Of a stretch of DNA of 5,825 nucleotides, positions 1 to 5,502 are shown piece by piece. Made by a program: the position numbers and the translations under genes. This DNA is from Phytoactinopolyspora endophytica (GTDB lineage: Bacteria; Actinomycetota; Actinomycetes; Jiangellales; Jiangellaceae). The notes beneath the pieces were generated by a model. That model was not told where the DNA came from. It saw only the letters and a list, made by a program, of their open reading frames with translations, and did no database searches. Position 1 is the first letter of the stretch. Every line of letters starts with the position of its first letter. Location of the stretch: the NCBI RefSeq assembly GCF_004138495.1, contig NZ_ML142863.1, positions 32,114 through 37,938 of the forward strand. The letters are read 5' to 3'.

Positions 1-139
1 CGGAGCCCGACTCGCCGACGATCGCTAGCGTCTTCCCAGGCTCCACGTCGTATGACACGCCGTTGACGACGCGCGCCAGTCCGCGCCTCGTACGGAACCC
101 GACATGCAAGTCCCGAACACTCAGCACCGGCTCCGTCAC
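1..139 (-). CDS. Oligopeptide/dipeptide ABC transporter ATP-binding protein (DppD/OppD-like), N-terminal part only
   Basis: This is the start of the cytoplasmic ATPase that would power the importer encoded upstream. Only 46 codons lie in the window. The translation runs from [15 protein letters not shown] through a [20 protein letters not shown] stretch and is cut at GESGS, inside the Walker A loop (GESGSGKS in this family). The arrangement of beta strand, VNGVS and P-loop is that of OppD/DppD-type ATPases. The chosen start is the GTG at 139, which has GGGAG seven bases upstream. An in-frame GTG at 184 would add 15 residues encoded by the repeat and overlaps the stop of a mini-ORF (GTGA). Family assignment is strong because of the two permeases and the binding protein upstream; which start is used is open. 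The substrate cannot be told. Confidence 0.9.
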   Translation of the reverse strand, partial: MTEPVLSVRDLHVGFRTRRGLARVVNGVSYDVEPGKTLAIVGESGS

Positions 140-336
140 CTCGCCGCTCCCTGCTTCCCCAGTCACGCTCGGCTCCTCACTCACTCCGCGGACACCTGCG
201 CTCGTCCCTCGCTACGCCGCCCACTCCACTCGCTCGTCACCTCGCCGTTCCCTGCTTCCCCAGTCACGCTCGGCTCCTCACTCACTCCGCGGACACCTGT
301 GCTCGTCCCCCGCTACGCCGCCCACTCCACTCGCTC
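135..336. repeat. Tandem direct repeat, two 101-bp units, at the dppC/dppD junction
   Basis: Copy A (135-235) and copy B (236-336) are adjacent and differ at 3 of 101 positions as aligned by eye. A third partial copy follows for 18 exact bases (337-354), covering the end of the DppC-like gene. On the plus strand the units are rich in C and T, so the mRNA is rich in G and A. Each unit begins, in mRNA sense, at the GTGAC that carries a stop/start overlap and ends at the ribosome binding site of the next one. One of the three differences (position 248 against 147) changes the Shine-Dalgarno-like GGGAG to GGGAA in the middle copy only. Confidence 0.95.
181..285 (-). CDS. Possible 34-codon coupling mini-ORF within the 101-bp repeat
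   Basis: A GTG at 285 opens a 34-codon frame ending at TGA 183-181. The start shares GTGA with the stop of the preceding mini-ORF, and the stop shares GTGA with the in-frame upstream GTG (184) of the DppD-like ATPase. The peptide begins [16 protein letters not shown] and ends RAQVSAE. It has no recognisable domain and is hydrophilic. The length is set by the 101-base repeat: 35 codons including the stop is 105 bases, less the 4-base overlap. There is no good Shine-Dalgarno before GTG 285, so any translation would depend on re-initiation. It may be no more than a by-product of the duplication. Confidence 0.25.
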   Translation of the reverse strand: MSEEPSVTGEAGNGEVTSEWSGRRSEGRAQVSAE

Positions 337-341
337 GTCAC
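282..341 (-). CDS. Possible 19-codon coupling mini-ORF directly after the DppC-like permease
   Basis: GTG 341 overlaps the TGA stop of the DppC-like permease (340-338) as GTGA and has GGGAG seven bases upstream, inside the permease's last codons. The frame reads [19 protein letters not shown] and stops at 284-282, where GTGA again overlaps the next GTG (285). It is identical to the end of the following mini-ORF except for one residue (G in place of E), because both lie in the same 101-base repeat. No domain is visible. It is a candidate for translational relay rather than a functional peptide. Confidence 0.22.
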   Translation of the reverse strand: MTSEWSGRRSGGRAQVSAE

Positions 342-1279
342 CTCGCCGCTCCCTTCCCCGAGAGCGCGGATCGCTGCCGTGGGTCCAGCACGTCGCGCAG
401 GGCGTCTCCGAGCACGTTGAACGCCAGCACCGTCACGAAGATCGCCAGGCCGGGGAAGAGCGCCATCCACCACGCCTGCTCGATGAAACCCCGCCCTTCC
501 GAGAGCATCCGTCCCCACGACGGGTCCGGGGGTTGCGTGCCGAGCCCGATGAAGCTCAATGCCGCTTCCGAGAGGATCGCGAAGGCCAGGCTGATCGTGG
601 TCTGCACGATGATGGGAGGGGCCGCGTTGGGCAGCACATGCCGGAAGATGACGCGCGCGTCGCCGGCACCGCTCGACCGCGACGCCCGGATGAACACCTC
701 TTCCCGTACGGTCAGCACGCTCGCCCTGGTGACGCGAGCGAATATGGGCGTGTACACGATCCCGATGGCGATCATCGCGTTCGTCTCCCCGCGGCCCAGG
801 ATCGCGAGGACCGCGATCGCCATGAGCAGCGCCGGGAACGCGAAGAGCATGTCCATGAACCGCATCAGAGCGTCGTCGATCCAGCGGCCGTAGTACCCGG
901 CGAACAGCCCTATCAACACGCCCGCCACCAGCGAGATACCGACGGCCACCGCACCGACCCGGAGCGAGACCTCTGCGCCGAGCAGCACCCTGGAGAACAC
1001 GTCCCGGCCGAAGTCGTCCGTGCCGAACCAGTGCGAACCCGACGGCGATTCCAGCTGATCGCCGACGAACTGCTCGTTGAACCCATACGGTGCCAGTGAG
1101 CCGCCGAACAGGCCGACGACGATCAGCGCCAGTAACACCAACGACGACGCGACCGCCATCGGGTTGCGGACCAGCAGATGAAGTGTCTCCACCCACCGCG
1201 CGCGGTGCTTTTCTCCGGCGACCGGCAGCGTGTCCAGCTGTTCATCGTCAGGCACGTCGCCGCTCCGCTCGCTCGTCAC
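338..1279 (-). CDS. Oligopeptide/dipeptide ABC transporter permease (DppC/OppC-like)
   Basis: This is an inner membrane subunit of a peptide-type importer, pairing with the DppB-like permease encoded just upstream. It has 313 residues, normal for OppC/DppC. Visible features are a hydrophilic N-terminus, a first membrane helix (about 41-60), the OppC-type segment FGTDDFGRDVFSRVLLGAEV (85-104), further helices around 107-128 and 146-162, and the EAA loop that docks on the ATPase (about 193-218, with RASRSSGAG and RHVLPN). Helices around 272-290 complete it. The GTG start at 1279 lies in a repeat and overlaps the stop of a mini-ORF, with AGGAG seven bases upstream. A second in-frame GTG at 1255 has GGAG at the same spacing and would remove eight residues (MTSERSGD). 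The last residues, GAAR, are also encoded by repeat sequence. The family is certain and the ligand unknown. Confidence 0.95.
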   Translation of the reverse strand: MTSERSGDVPDDEQLDTLPVAGEKHRARWVETLHLLVRNPMAVASSLVLLALIVVGLFGGSLAPYGFNEQFVGDQLESPSGSHWFGTDDFGRDVFSRVLLGAEVSLRVGAVAVGISLVAGVLIGLFAGYYGRWIDDALMRFMDMLFAFPALLMAIAVLAILGRGETNAMIAIGIVYTPIFARVTRASVLTVREEVFIRASRSSGAGDARVIFRHVLPNAAPPIIVQTTISLAFAILSEAALSFIGLGTQPPDPSWGRMLSEGRGFIEQAWWMALFPGLAIFVTVLAFNVLGDALRDVLDPRQRSALSGKGAAR

Positions 1280-1291
1280 CTCGCCGCTCCT
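1259..1291. repeat. 33-bp direct repeat, copy 1 (start of DppC-like gene)
   Basis: It is identical over 33 bases to 1375-1407, 116 bases away. In mRNA sense (minus strand) it reads AGGAGCGGCGAGGTGACGAG and onward. It thus holds the Shine-Dalgarno, the GTGA stop/start overlap and the first seven codons (MTSERSG) of the DppC-like permease. Confidence 0.93.
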
Positions 1292-1395
1292 CTTTCCCGG
1301 TCACGCTCGGTTCCTCGCTCACTCCACGGACGGCTCCCATCCACAACCATCCTTGCGAGCACCGCCAGACGCCGGCCGCTCCGCTCGCTCGTCAC
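1276..1395 (-). CDS. Possible 39-codon coupling mini-ORF between DppB-like and DppC-like permease genes
   Basis: GTG 1395 overlaps the TGA of the DppB-like permease (1394-1392) as GTGA. An uninterrupted 39-codon frame then ends at TGA 1278-1276, which overlaps GTG 1279 of the DppC-like permease, again as GTGA. The start has AGGAG seven bases upstream. The peptide starts MTSERSGRRLAVLARMVVDG and ends ERDREGAAR. It therefore shares its N-terminus with the DppC-like protein and its last four residues with both permeases, because both ends lie in the 33-base repeat. The middle is basic with a short hydrophobic stretch, and no domain is recognised. The exact fit at both ends makes translation plausible, but chance after a duplication is also possible. 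Confidence 0.35.
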   Translation of the reverse strand: MTSERSGRRLAVLARMVVDGSRPWSERGTERDRERGAAR

Positions 1396-1407
1396 CTCGC
1401 CGCTCCT
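1375..1407. repeat. 33-bp direct repeat, copy 2 (end of DppB-like gene)
   Basis: This is the second exact copy of 1259-1291. In mRNA sense it encodes the last residues of the DppB-like permease (GAAR and stop, read from GGAGCGGCGAGGTGA), and its GTG opens the mini-ORF 1395-1276. The region to the left of copy 1 on the plus strand (about 1292-1325) also resembles the 101-bp unit at 155-190, so the two junction repeats belong to one family. Confidence 0.93.
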
Positions 1408-2369
1408 TGCTCGTAGCTGATCCGGGGGTCGAGTTTCGCGTACGCCAGGTCGACGATGAGGTTCACGACGAGGAAGATCACCGCGAACAGCAGGACCGCG
1501 CCCTGCAGCAACGGGTAGTCGCGGGACTCGACCGCTATCAACGCCATCTGGCCCAGACCCGGCCAGGCGAAGACGATCTCGACGATCACGACGCCGGACA
1601 GCAGGTACGCGAGCTGAACGCCGCCGACGGTCACCAGCGGGACCAGCGCGTTACGGAGCACGTGCCAGGTCAGGACATCCCGGGCACGCATGCCCTTGGC
1701 CCGGGCGGTGCGGACGTAGTCCTGGCCCAGCGCTTCCAGAACCGAGGAACGTACGAACCGGGTCATGATCGATCCGCTCGCCACACCGGCCGTCACCGCG
1801 GGCATGATCAGGTGTCTGGCCCACTCCACCGGATCATCGGTCAAGCCCACATACCCGCCTGACGGCAGCCAGCCGAGAGTGCCGGCGAAGAGCAGGATGA
1901 GCATGATGCCCATCCAGAAGTCCGGAATGCTCAGTCCGGCCTGGCTGCTCACAGTCGCGAACCAGTCCATCGGCGAACGGGGTTTCAACGCCGACAGCGT
2001 GCCCAGCGGAATGGCGATGAGCAGCGCGACGACGATCGCCGCCGCCGCGAGCGACACCGTCGCAGGCACCCGTTCCGTGATCAGGTTCATCACCGGCTGA
2101 CCGCTACGGAAGCTCACCCCGAGGTCCCCGGTCAAGGCCGACCCGATCCAGTTGAAGTACTGGATCACCAGCGGATCGTCCAGCCCGGCACGCTCCCGCA
2201 TGGCCAGGTAGGTCTCCTCGGTGCCCCTGGTGCCCAGCGCCTGCCGGATCGGGTCGCCGGGCACCAGATGCATGATCGCGAAGACCAGGATGCTGACCCC
2301 GATCAGGACGATCACCGACTGGAACAGCCGGCGCACCACGTATCCGCTCAACGCTGCCTCCCACGACAC
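1392..2369 (-). CDS. Oligopeptide/dipeptide ABC transporter permease (DppB/OppB-like)
   Basis: This is the first membrane permease of the importer. It has 325 residues from GTG 2369. It shows the typical OppB/DppB opening (YVVRRLFQSVIVLIGVSILV, 10-29, followed by FAIMHLVPGDP), then GDLGVSFRSGQPV (81-93), helices near 103-126 and 150-167, the EAA loop QDYVRTARAKGMRARDVL (216-233) followed by HVLRNALVPLVT, and the family C-terminal segment VFAWPGLGQMAL, SRDYPLLQGAVL and LAYAKLDPRI. The start is uncertain. GTG 2369 has no well placed ribosome site, whereas a TTG at 2351 has GGGAGG five bases upstream and would give a protein beginning at SGYVVRRLFQ. The gene ends within repeat sequence (GAAR-stop) with a GTGA overlap to a mini-ORF. 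It lies 88 bases downstream of the lipoprotein gene. Confidence 0.95.
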   Translation of the reverse strand: MSWEAALSGYVVRRLFQSVIVLIGVSILVFAIMHLVPGDPIRQALGTRGTEETYLAMRERAGLDDPLVIQYFNWIGSALTGDLGVSFRSGQPVMNLITERVPATVSLAAAAIVVALLIAIPLGTLSALKPRSPMDWFATVSSQAGLSIPDFWMGIMLILLFAGTLGWLPSGGYVGLTDDPVEWARHLIMPAVTAGVASGSIMTRFVRSSVLEALGQDYVRTARAKGMRARDVLTWHVLRNALVPLVTVGGVQLAYLLSGVVIVEIVFAWPGLGQMALIAVESRDYPLLQGAVLLFAVIFLVVNLIVDLAYAKLDPRISYEQGAAR

Positions 2370-2457
2370 CGAGGCGTGTGCCGTCGTCCTCCGTCACGCG
2401 CGCACCGCACGCCCCGGCATGCGCCGGACACGCTCAGGAACTCGGCCGGGCCCTGCC
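2370..2457 (-). other. Spacer between binding-protein and DppB-like genes, with a small hairpin
   Basis: This 88-base gap holds a perfect short inverted repeat, CCGGC-ATGC-GCCGG at 2414-2427, with no run of T residues after it in the direction of transcription. Such a stem downstream of a binding-protein gene could slow mRNA decay from the 3' side or reduce read-through, so that more binding protein than permease is made. At this GC content a 5-bp stem is weak evidence. GGAGG (mRNA sense) occurs at 2392-2388 but is too far from GTG 2369. Confidence 0.3.
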
Positions 2458-4032
2458 TCATTCCGGGAGCGTGACGTTCTCGAAGTTGATCGCCCGGTCC
2501 GGCCGGACCTCGTAGCCTCCGAGCCCGTCTGCCCATGCCTGCACGACGTCCGGGTTGTACAGGTAGAGGTAGCTGACGTCGTCGACGATCATCTCGGCGG
2601 CCTGGTCGTAAAGCCCCTTACGCGCGTCCTGATCCGTCTCGGTGGCCGCCTGCCCGAGCAGGTCGTCCACCTCGGGGTTGTCGTAACCCTGGGCGTTGAA
2701 GCCACCCTCGCTGTGGTGCTGAGCGTGGTAGAAGCCGAACGGGTCGAGGTTGCCCAGCCACGACCACATGAACGCGTCGAAGTCCCCCTCGGCTTGGCGG
2801 TCCAGCCAGGTGCCGTCCGGCTCCTGCTCGATGGTGACGTCGATGCCGATATCCCCGAGGTTCGCCTCGATCGCCTGGGCAGCCTGCACGCCCTCGGTGT
2901 CCTGCACCACCATCAGCCCGAGCTCCTGCCCCTCCTCGACACCGGCCGAGCTGAGCAGGTCGGCGGCCTGGTCCGGGTCGTGGTCGAACGGCGCGTAGTC
3001 GTGGTACCAGAAGTTGTCCTCAGGGATGGCGGTCTGGTTCACCGTGGCGGCGCCGAACTGCGCGACGTCGACCACCTGCTGCCGGTCTACGCCGTACGCC
3101 ACCGCCTGCCGGGCCTCTACCTGGTCCCAGGGCTCCACCTCCTGGTTCAGCGCCAGGTACCAGTAATCGACGCTGGGCGAGACACCCACCTCGACGCCGT
3201 CCTCGCCCTGCAGGCTCTCGACCTGCTGCGGGGGGATGTTGTCGGTCCAGTGGATCTCCCCGGTCTCCAGCGAGGTCAGCGCGGTCGTCGCCTCGCCGAT
3301 GTACCGGAACTCCACCTCGTCGATCGACGGCGCGCCATCGAAGTAGTCCTCGTAAGCGGTCAGTGTCACGCCACTCGCGGCGGGATCACCGAGCTCGAAA
3401 GGGCCGGTGCCGTTGGCCTCAGTGGCGAGATCGAGATCGTCGGCGGCACCTTCCGGGATGATCGCCGTTCCTTTGAAGCCACCGATGTTGTCTAGCAGAG
3501 CGGGCGTCGGCTCGCTCAAAGTGATGACGACCGTCTGCGGGTCCTCCGCGGTGATCTCCTCCACCGACGCGAACCGGTAGGCGTTGGCCATCTCGTTGTC
3601 GATGATGCGGTTGAACGAGTAGAGGACGTCGTCTGCGGTGAACTCCTTGCCGTCGTGGAAGACCACGTCATCACGCAGGTTGAACGTCCAGGTCAGGCCG
3701 TCCTCGCTTGTCGTCCAGTCGGTGGCGAGGCTGGGCTGGAACTCGCCTTCGGCGTCCGGCACGACGAGCGTGTCGTAGACGTTCTCCAGCACCTGGAAAC
3801 TCGCGTAGGCGGACGTGTTGTGCGGGTCGAACTGATCGGGCTCGCCGGAGATGGCGGCGATCAGCGTCCCGCCCTGACCTCCACCCTCGTCCGCGCCGTT
3901 CTCGGCGTCGTCGCCGTCGACGGGTACGCCCTCGTCGTCGCCACCACAGGCGGCCAGGACCAATACGGCTGCGAAAGCCGTGGCGGTCAGCCTCCAGATG
4001 CCATCTCGCCGGAATCGCGCCATAGCTCTCAT
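2458..4032 (-). CDS. Peptide-type ABC transporter solute-binding lipoprotein (family 5, DppA/OppA-like)
   Basis: This is the extracytoplasmic ligand receptor of the importer. It has 524 residues from ATG 4032, the usual size for SBP_bac_5 proteins. It opens with a basic n-region, a hydrophobic stretch and the lipobox VLAAC (lipidated Cys29). An acidic Gly/Asp/Glu linker (about 30-54) follows. Family 5 signatures are EPDQFDPHNTS (about 64-74), LENVYDTLV, FQPSLATDW, GLTWTFNLRDDVVFHDG (112-128) and FTADDVLYSFNRI (131-143). ATG 4032 was preferred over GTG 4035 because GAGAGG lies at a proper distance upstream; ATG 4023 is another option and keeps the signal peptide. It is the first gene of the operon. 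Family 5 members bind peptides, nickel, haem, sugars or opines; no residue here lets me choose among these. Confidence 0.96.
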   Translation of the reverse strand: MRAMARFRRDGIWRLTATAFAAVLVLAACGGDDEGVPVDGDDAENGADEGGGQGGTLIAAISGEPDQFDPHNTSAYASFQVLENVYDTLVVPDAEGEFQPSLATDWTTSEDGLTWTFNLRDDVVFHDGKEFTADDVLYSFNRIIDNEMANAYRFASVEEITAEDPQTVVITLSEPTPALLDNIGGFKGTAIIPEGAADDLDLATEANGTGPFELGDPAASGVTLTAYEDYFDGAPSIDEVEFRYIGEATTALTSLETGEIHWTDNIPPQQVESLQGEDGVEVGVSPSVDYWYLALNQEVEPWDQVEARQAVAYGVDRQQVVDVAQFGAATVNQTAIPEDNFWYHDYAPFDHDPDQAADLLSSAGVEEGQELGLMVVQDTEGVQAAQAIEANLGDIGIDVTIEQEPDGTWLDRQAEGDFDAFMWSWLGNLDPFGFYHAQHHSEGGFNAQGYDNPEVDDLLGQAATETDQDARKGLYDQAAEMIVDDVSYLYLYNPDVVQAWADGLGGYEVRPDRAINFENVTLPE

Positions 4033-4081
4033 CACGCCCTCTCAGTTCTCTTCTTGTCACGCTCACGTACGGCGCGGCCCT

Positions 4082-4099
4082 CCTGACGCCTGCGTCAGG
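4082..4099. promoter_or_regulatory. 18-bp perfect palindrome, probable operator upstream of the importer operon
   Basis: CCTGACGC-CT-GCGTCAGG has two perfect 8-base arms with a 2-base centre. It lies 50 bases upstream of the lipoprotein ATG and just downstream of the candidate start point near 4103. Position and symmetry fit a repressor dimer site; a hairpin in the 5' leader is the alternative. No regulator gene is visible in the window. Confidence 0.55.
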
Positions 4100-4109
4100 G
4101 CACCCGACA

Positions 4110-4138
4110 ACGCTACATACCCCTTGCTTCGATCTCGA
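4110..4138 (-). promoter_or_regulatory. Candidate promoter of the importer operon
   Basis: On the minus strand TCGAGA (4138-4133) and TAGCGT (4115-4110) are separated by 17 bases. They match 4 of 6 and 3 of 6 bases of the sigma-70-type consensus, with the key TA...T of the -10 box kept. Transcription would start near 4103, directly before the 18-bp palindrome. The match is weak and rests mainly on position. Confidence 0.3.
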
Positions 4139-4237
4139 CCCTTTCGAATCTCCGGGTGTGTCCGTCCACCTGCGCCCCGTGACGCCGAGCCATTGTTGCG
4201 GGACCGTTCAGTCCCTGTGTTGCCCCCGCCAGAAACT

Positions 4238-4246
4238 CTGTCCACA
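4238..4246 (+). promoter_or_regulatory. DnaA-box-like 9-mer (one mismatch)
   Basis: CTGTCCACA differs at one base from TTGTCCACA, the form of DnaA box common in high-GC actinomycetes. It is on the same strand as, and 45 bases from, a perfect box at 4283. There is no dnaA or dnaN nearby, so this is not taken as an origin. Confidence 0.25.
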
Positions 4247-4282
4247 GGGCCTTAACCTGCACAGACAGCTAACACCGAACAC

Positions 4283-4291
4283 TTATCCACA
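4283..4291 (+). promoter_or_regulatory. Perfect DnaA-box consensus 9-mer
   Basis: TTATCCACA is the classical DnaA box. In GC-rich DNA a perfect match is uncommon by chance but not rare enough to prove binding. It lies about 50 bases upstream of the earliest M23 start codon, where bound DnaA could affect transcription. Confidence 0.35.
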
Positions 4292-4306
4292 TTCGCGGGC
4301 AAGCTA

Positions 4307-4335
4307 CTGACATCACAGGTCGTATCGACGATGAT
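4307..4335 (+). promoter_or_regulatory. Candidate promoter of the M23 peptidase gene
   Basis: CTGACA (4307-4312) and GATGAT (4330-4335) are 17 bases apart, matching 5 of 6 and 4 of 6 consensus bases. Transcription would start near 4343, giving a leader of about 144 bases if the M23 protein starts at 4487. Position 4343 is itself an in-frame ATG, so a leaderless longer protein is the alternative. Confidence 0.3.
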
Positions 4336-4486
4336 CGACGCCATGGCATCTCATCATGTTGATTCAATGGATATCGACAGCAAGACGCCGCAAACCGGCC
4401 TTGACTTTCTCCAGTCGGGCTCAATGGCAGCCATGCCGAACGAGGCTTCGGAGAGGTGCGAGGCACGACGGGGCTTCCCTCGCAGA

Positions 4487-5476
4487 ATGGCACGTGCGAC
4501 GGGGCGTGTACTCGCTCTCGCGCTGGCAGCGTCCGCATTGATCGCCGCGCGTGGTCCGGAACAGTGGGAGATTCCCGTCGGTGCGCCCGGTGGACCGGCA
4601 GACATCGCGCAGGGCTTCGATCCGCCGGATCAACCCTGGCAGGCCGGCCACCGGGGCGTCGATCTGCGCGCGCCCGGCGGGTCCGAGGTTCGAGCAGCCG
4701 GCTCAGGCGAGGTCACCTACGCCGGGCTGCTGGCCGGACGCGGCGTGGTGGTCGTTCAGCACGGCGACGTCCGGACCACCTACGAGCCGGTCGATCCCGT
4801 GGTCACGGTGGGATCGACCGTGTCAGCAGGGGAACAGATCGGCGTGGTCGCGGAGATCGGCAGCCACTGCGCACCCGACTCGTGCCTGCACTGGGGAGCG
4901 ATCGACGGCGACACCTACGTCGATCCATTGACCTTGGTCGATACCGTCACCAGGGAGATCCGGCTACTACCGCTCGGCGACCGCGCCCTCACCGAGGAGC
5001 CGCCACCTCCTCCAGACCCTCCTTCAGCGGACACGACGCTTGGCTGGCCGGTCGCGGACCCGTACGTGACGTCCCCGTACGGCATGCGCACGCATCCCGT
5101 CACCGGCGAGCGCAAGCTACACGACGGCACCGACTTCCGGGCCGCATGTGGGAATCCAATCCGCGCCTCGGCTGCGGGCGAGGTTTCCGGCCTCGGCAAC
5201 AGGGGCGCGTACGGCTTGCAGATCACCATCGACCATGGATCGGTGGGCGGCACGGCCCTCACAACCTCGTACAGCCACCTCTCGCGGTTCGGCGTCGCCC
5301 ACGGGCAGCCGGTGGCCAAAGGCGAGGTGATCGGCTGGGCCGGCACCACTGGCCTCTCCACCGGGTGCCACCTGCATTTCATGGTCTACACCGACGGGTC
5401 ACTCACCGATCCGATGAGCCAGCTTCCGAACAACGGTACCGCCGCCCGCAAACAGACCCACGCGCTTGGCCGCTGA
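4487..5476 (+). CDS. Secreted M23 (LytM) family protein with two peptidase domains, the first degenerate
   Basis: This is a probable cell-wall peptidoglycan endopeptidase exported across the membrane. From ATG 4487 it has 329 residues with a signal peptide (basic MARATGR, then VLALALAASALIAA). Domain 1 (about 36-150) keeps the zinc ligands of HRGVD (His55, Asp59) and CLHWG (His135), but the first His of the HxH motif is Cys133, and the usual YxH site reads YEP. A proline-rich linker (about 170-182) leads to domain 2 (about 185-313) with all motifs: HDGTD (His212, Asp216), SYSHLS (His264) and GCHLHF (His295, His297). Paired cysteines (128/133 and 221/294) could form disulfides. No start has a good Shine-Dalgarno. 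ATG 4331 or 4433 would give longer forms, but 4331-4486 has poorer GC bias at third positions. Substrate bond and partners are unknown. Confidence 0.92.
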   Translation: MARATGRVLALALAASALIAARGPEQWEIPVGAPGGPADIAQGFDPPDQPWQAGHRGVDLRAPGGSEVRAAGSGEVTYAGLLAGRGVVVVQHGDVRTTYEPVDPVVTVGSTVSAGEQIGVVAEIGSHCAPDSCLHWGAIDGDTYVDPLTLVDTVTREIRLLPLGDRALTEEPPPPPDPPSADTTLGWPVADPYVTSPYGMRTHPVTGERKLHDGTDFRAACGNPIRASAAGEVSGLGNRGAYGLQITIDHGSVGGTALTTSYSHLSRFGVAHGQPVAKGEVIGWAGTTGLSTGCHLHFMVYTDGSLTDPMSQLPNNGTAARKQTHALGR

Positions 5477-5502
5477 GCATTGGTCGAGCCCGCATACGCC
5501 CG

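Larger units (their letters stand above)
4033..4486. other. Divergent intergenic control region
   Basis: About 450 bases between the importer operon and the M23 gene without a convincing gene. Besides the entries listed separately, it holds GGGAC-6 bases-GTCCC (4200-4215) and a long-spaced pair CCCTGTG (4213-4219) and CACAGGG (4243-4249). The open frame through 4331-4486 joins that of the M23 protein, but much fewer of its codons end in G or C than in the M23 domains, so it was treated as leader rather than coding. A 60-codon minus-strand frame at 4245-4063 crosses the palindrome and has no recognisable features. Confidence 0.6.

Noticed and set aside
135..336. CRISPR-like array
   Set aside because: The repeats are directly adjacent 101-base units without unique spacers, and there are no cas genes.
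63..1196. Long open frames (plus strand 63-893 and 104-1099, minus strand 282-1196) overlapping the DppC-like gene
   Set aside because: They are rich in Arg, Pro, Ser and His and low in hydrophobic structure, as expected for off-frames of GC-rich DNA, and are fully explained by the permease gene with its clear family motifs.
2221..3495. 424-codon plus-strand frame opposite the binding-protein gene
   Set aside because: The opposite strand encodes an unmistakable family 5 binding protein; the plus frame (rich in Val, Arg, Leu, Asp) is the usual antisense shadow.
4200..4249. Terminator formed by GGGAC/GTCCC or CCCTGTG/CACAGGG
   Set aside because: The region lies between divergent genes where no terminator is needed, there is no U run, and the arms are short or far apart.
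4238..4291. Replication origin
   Set aside because: There are only two DnaA-like boxes, no AT-rich unwinding segment and no dnaA, dnaN or rpmH nearby.
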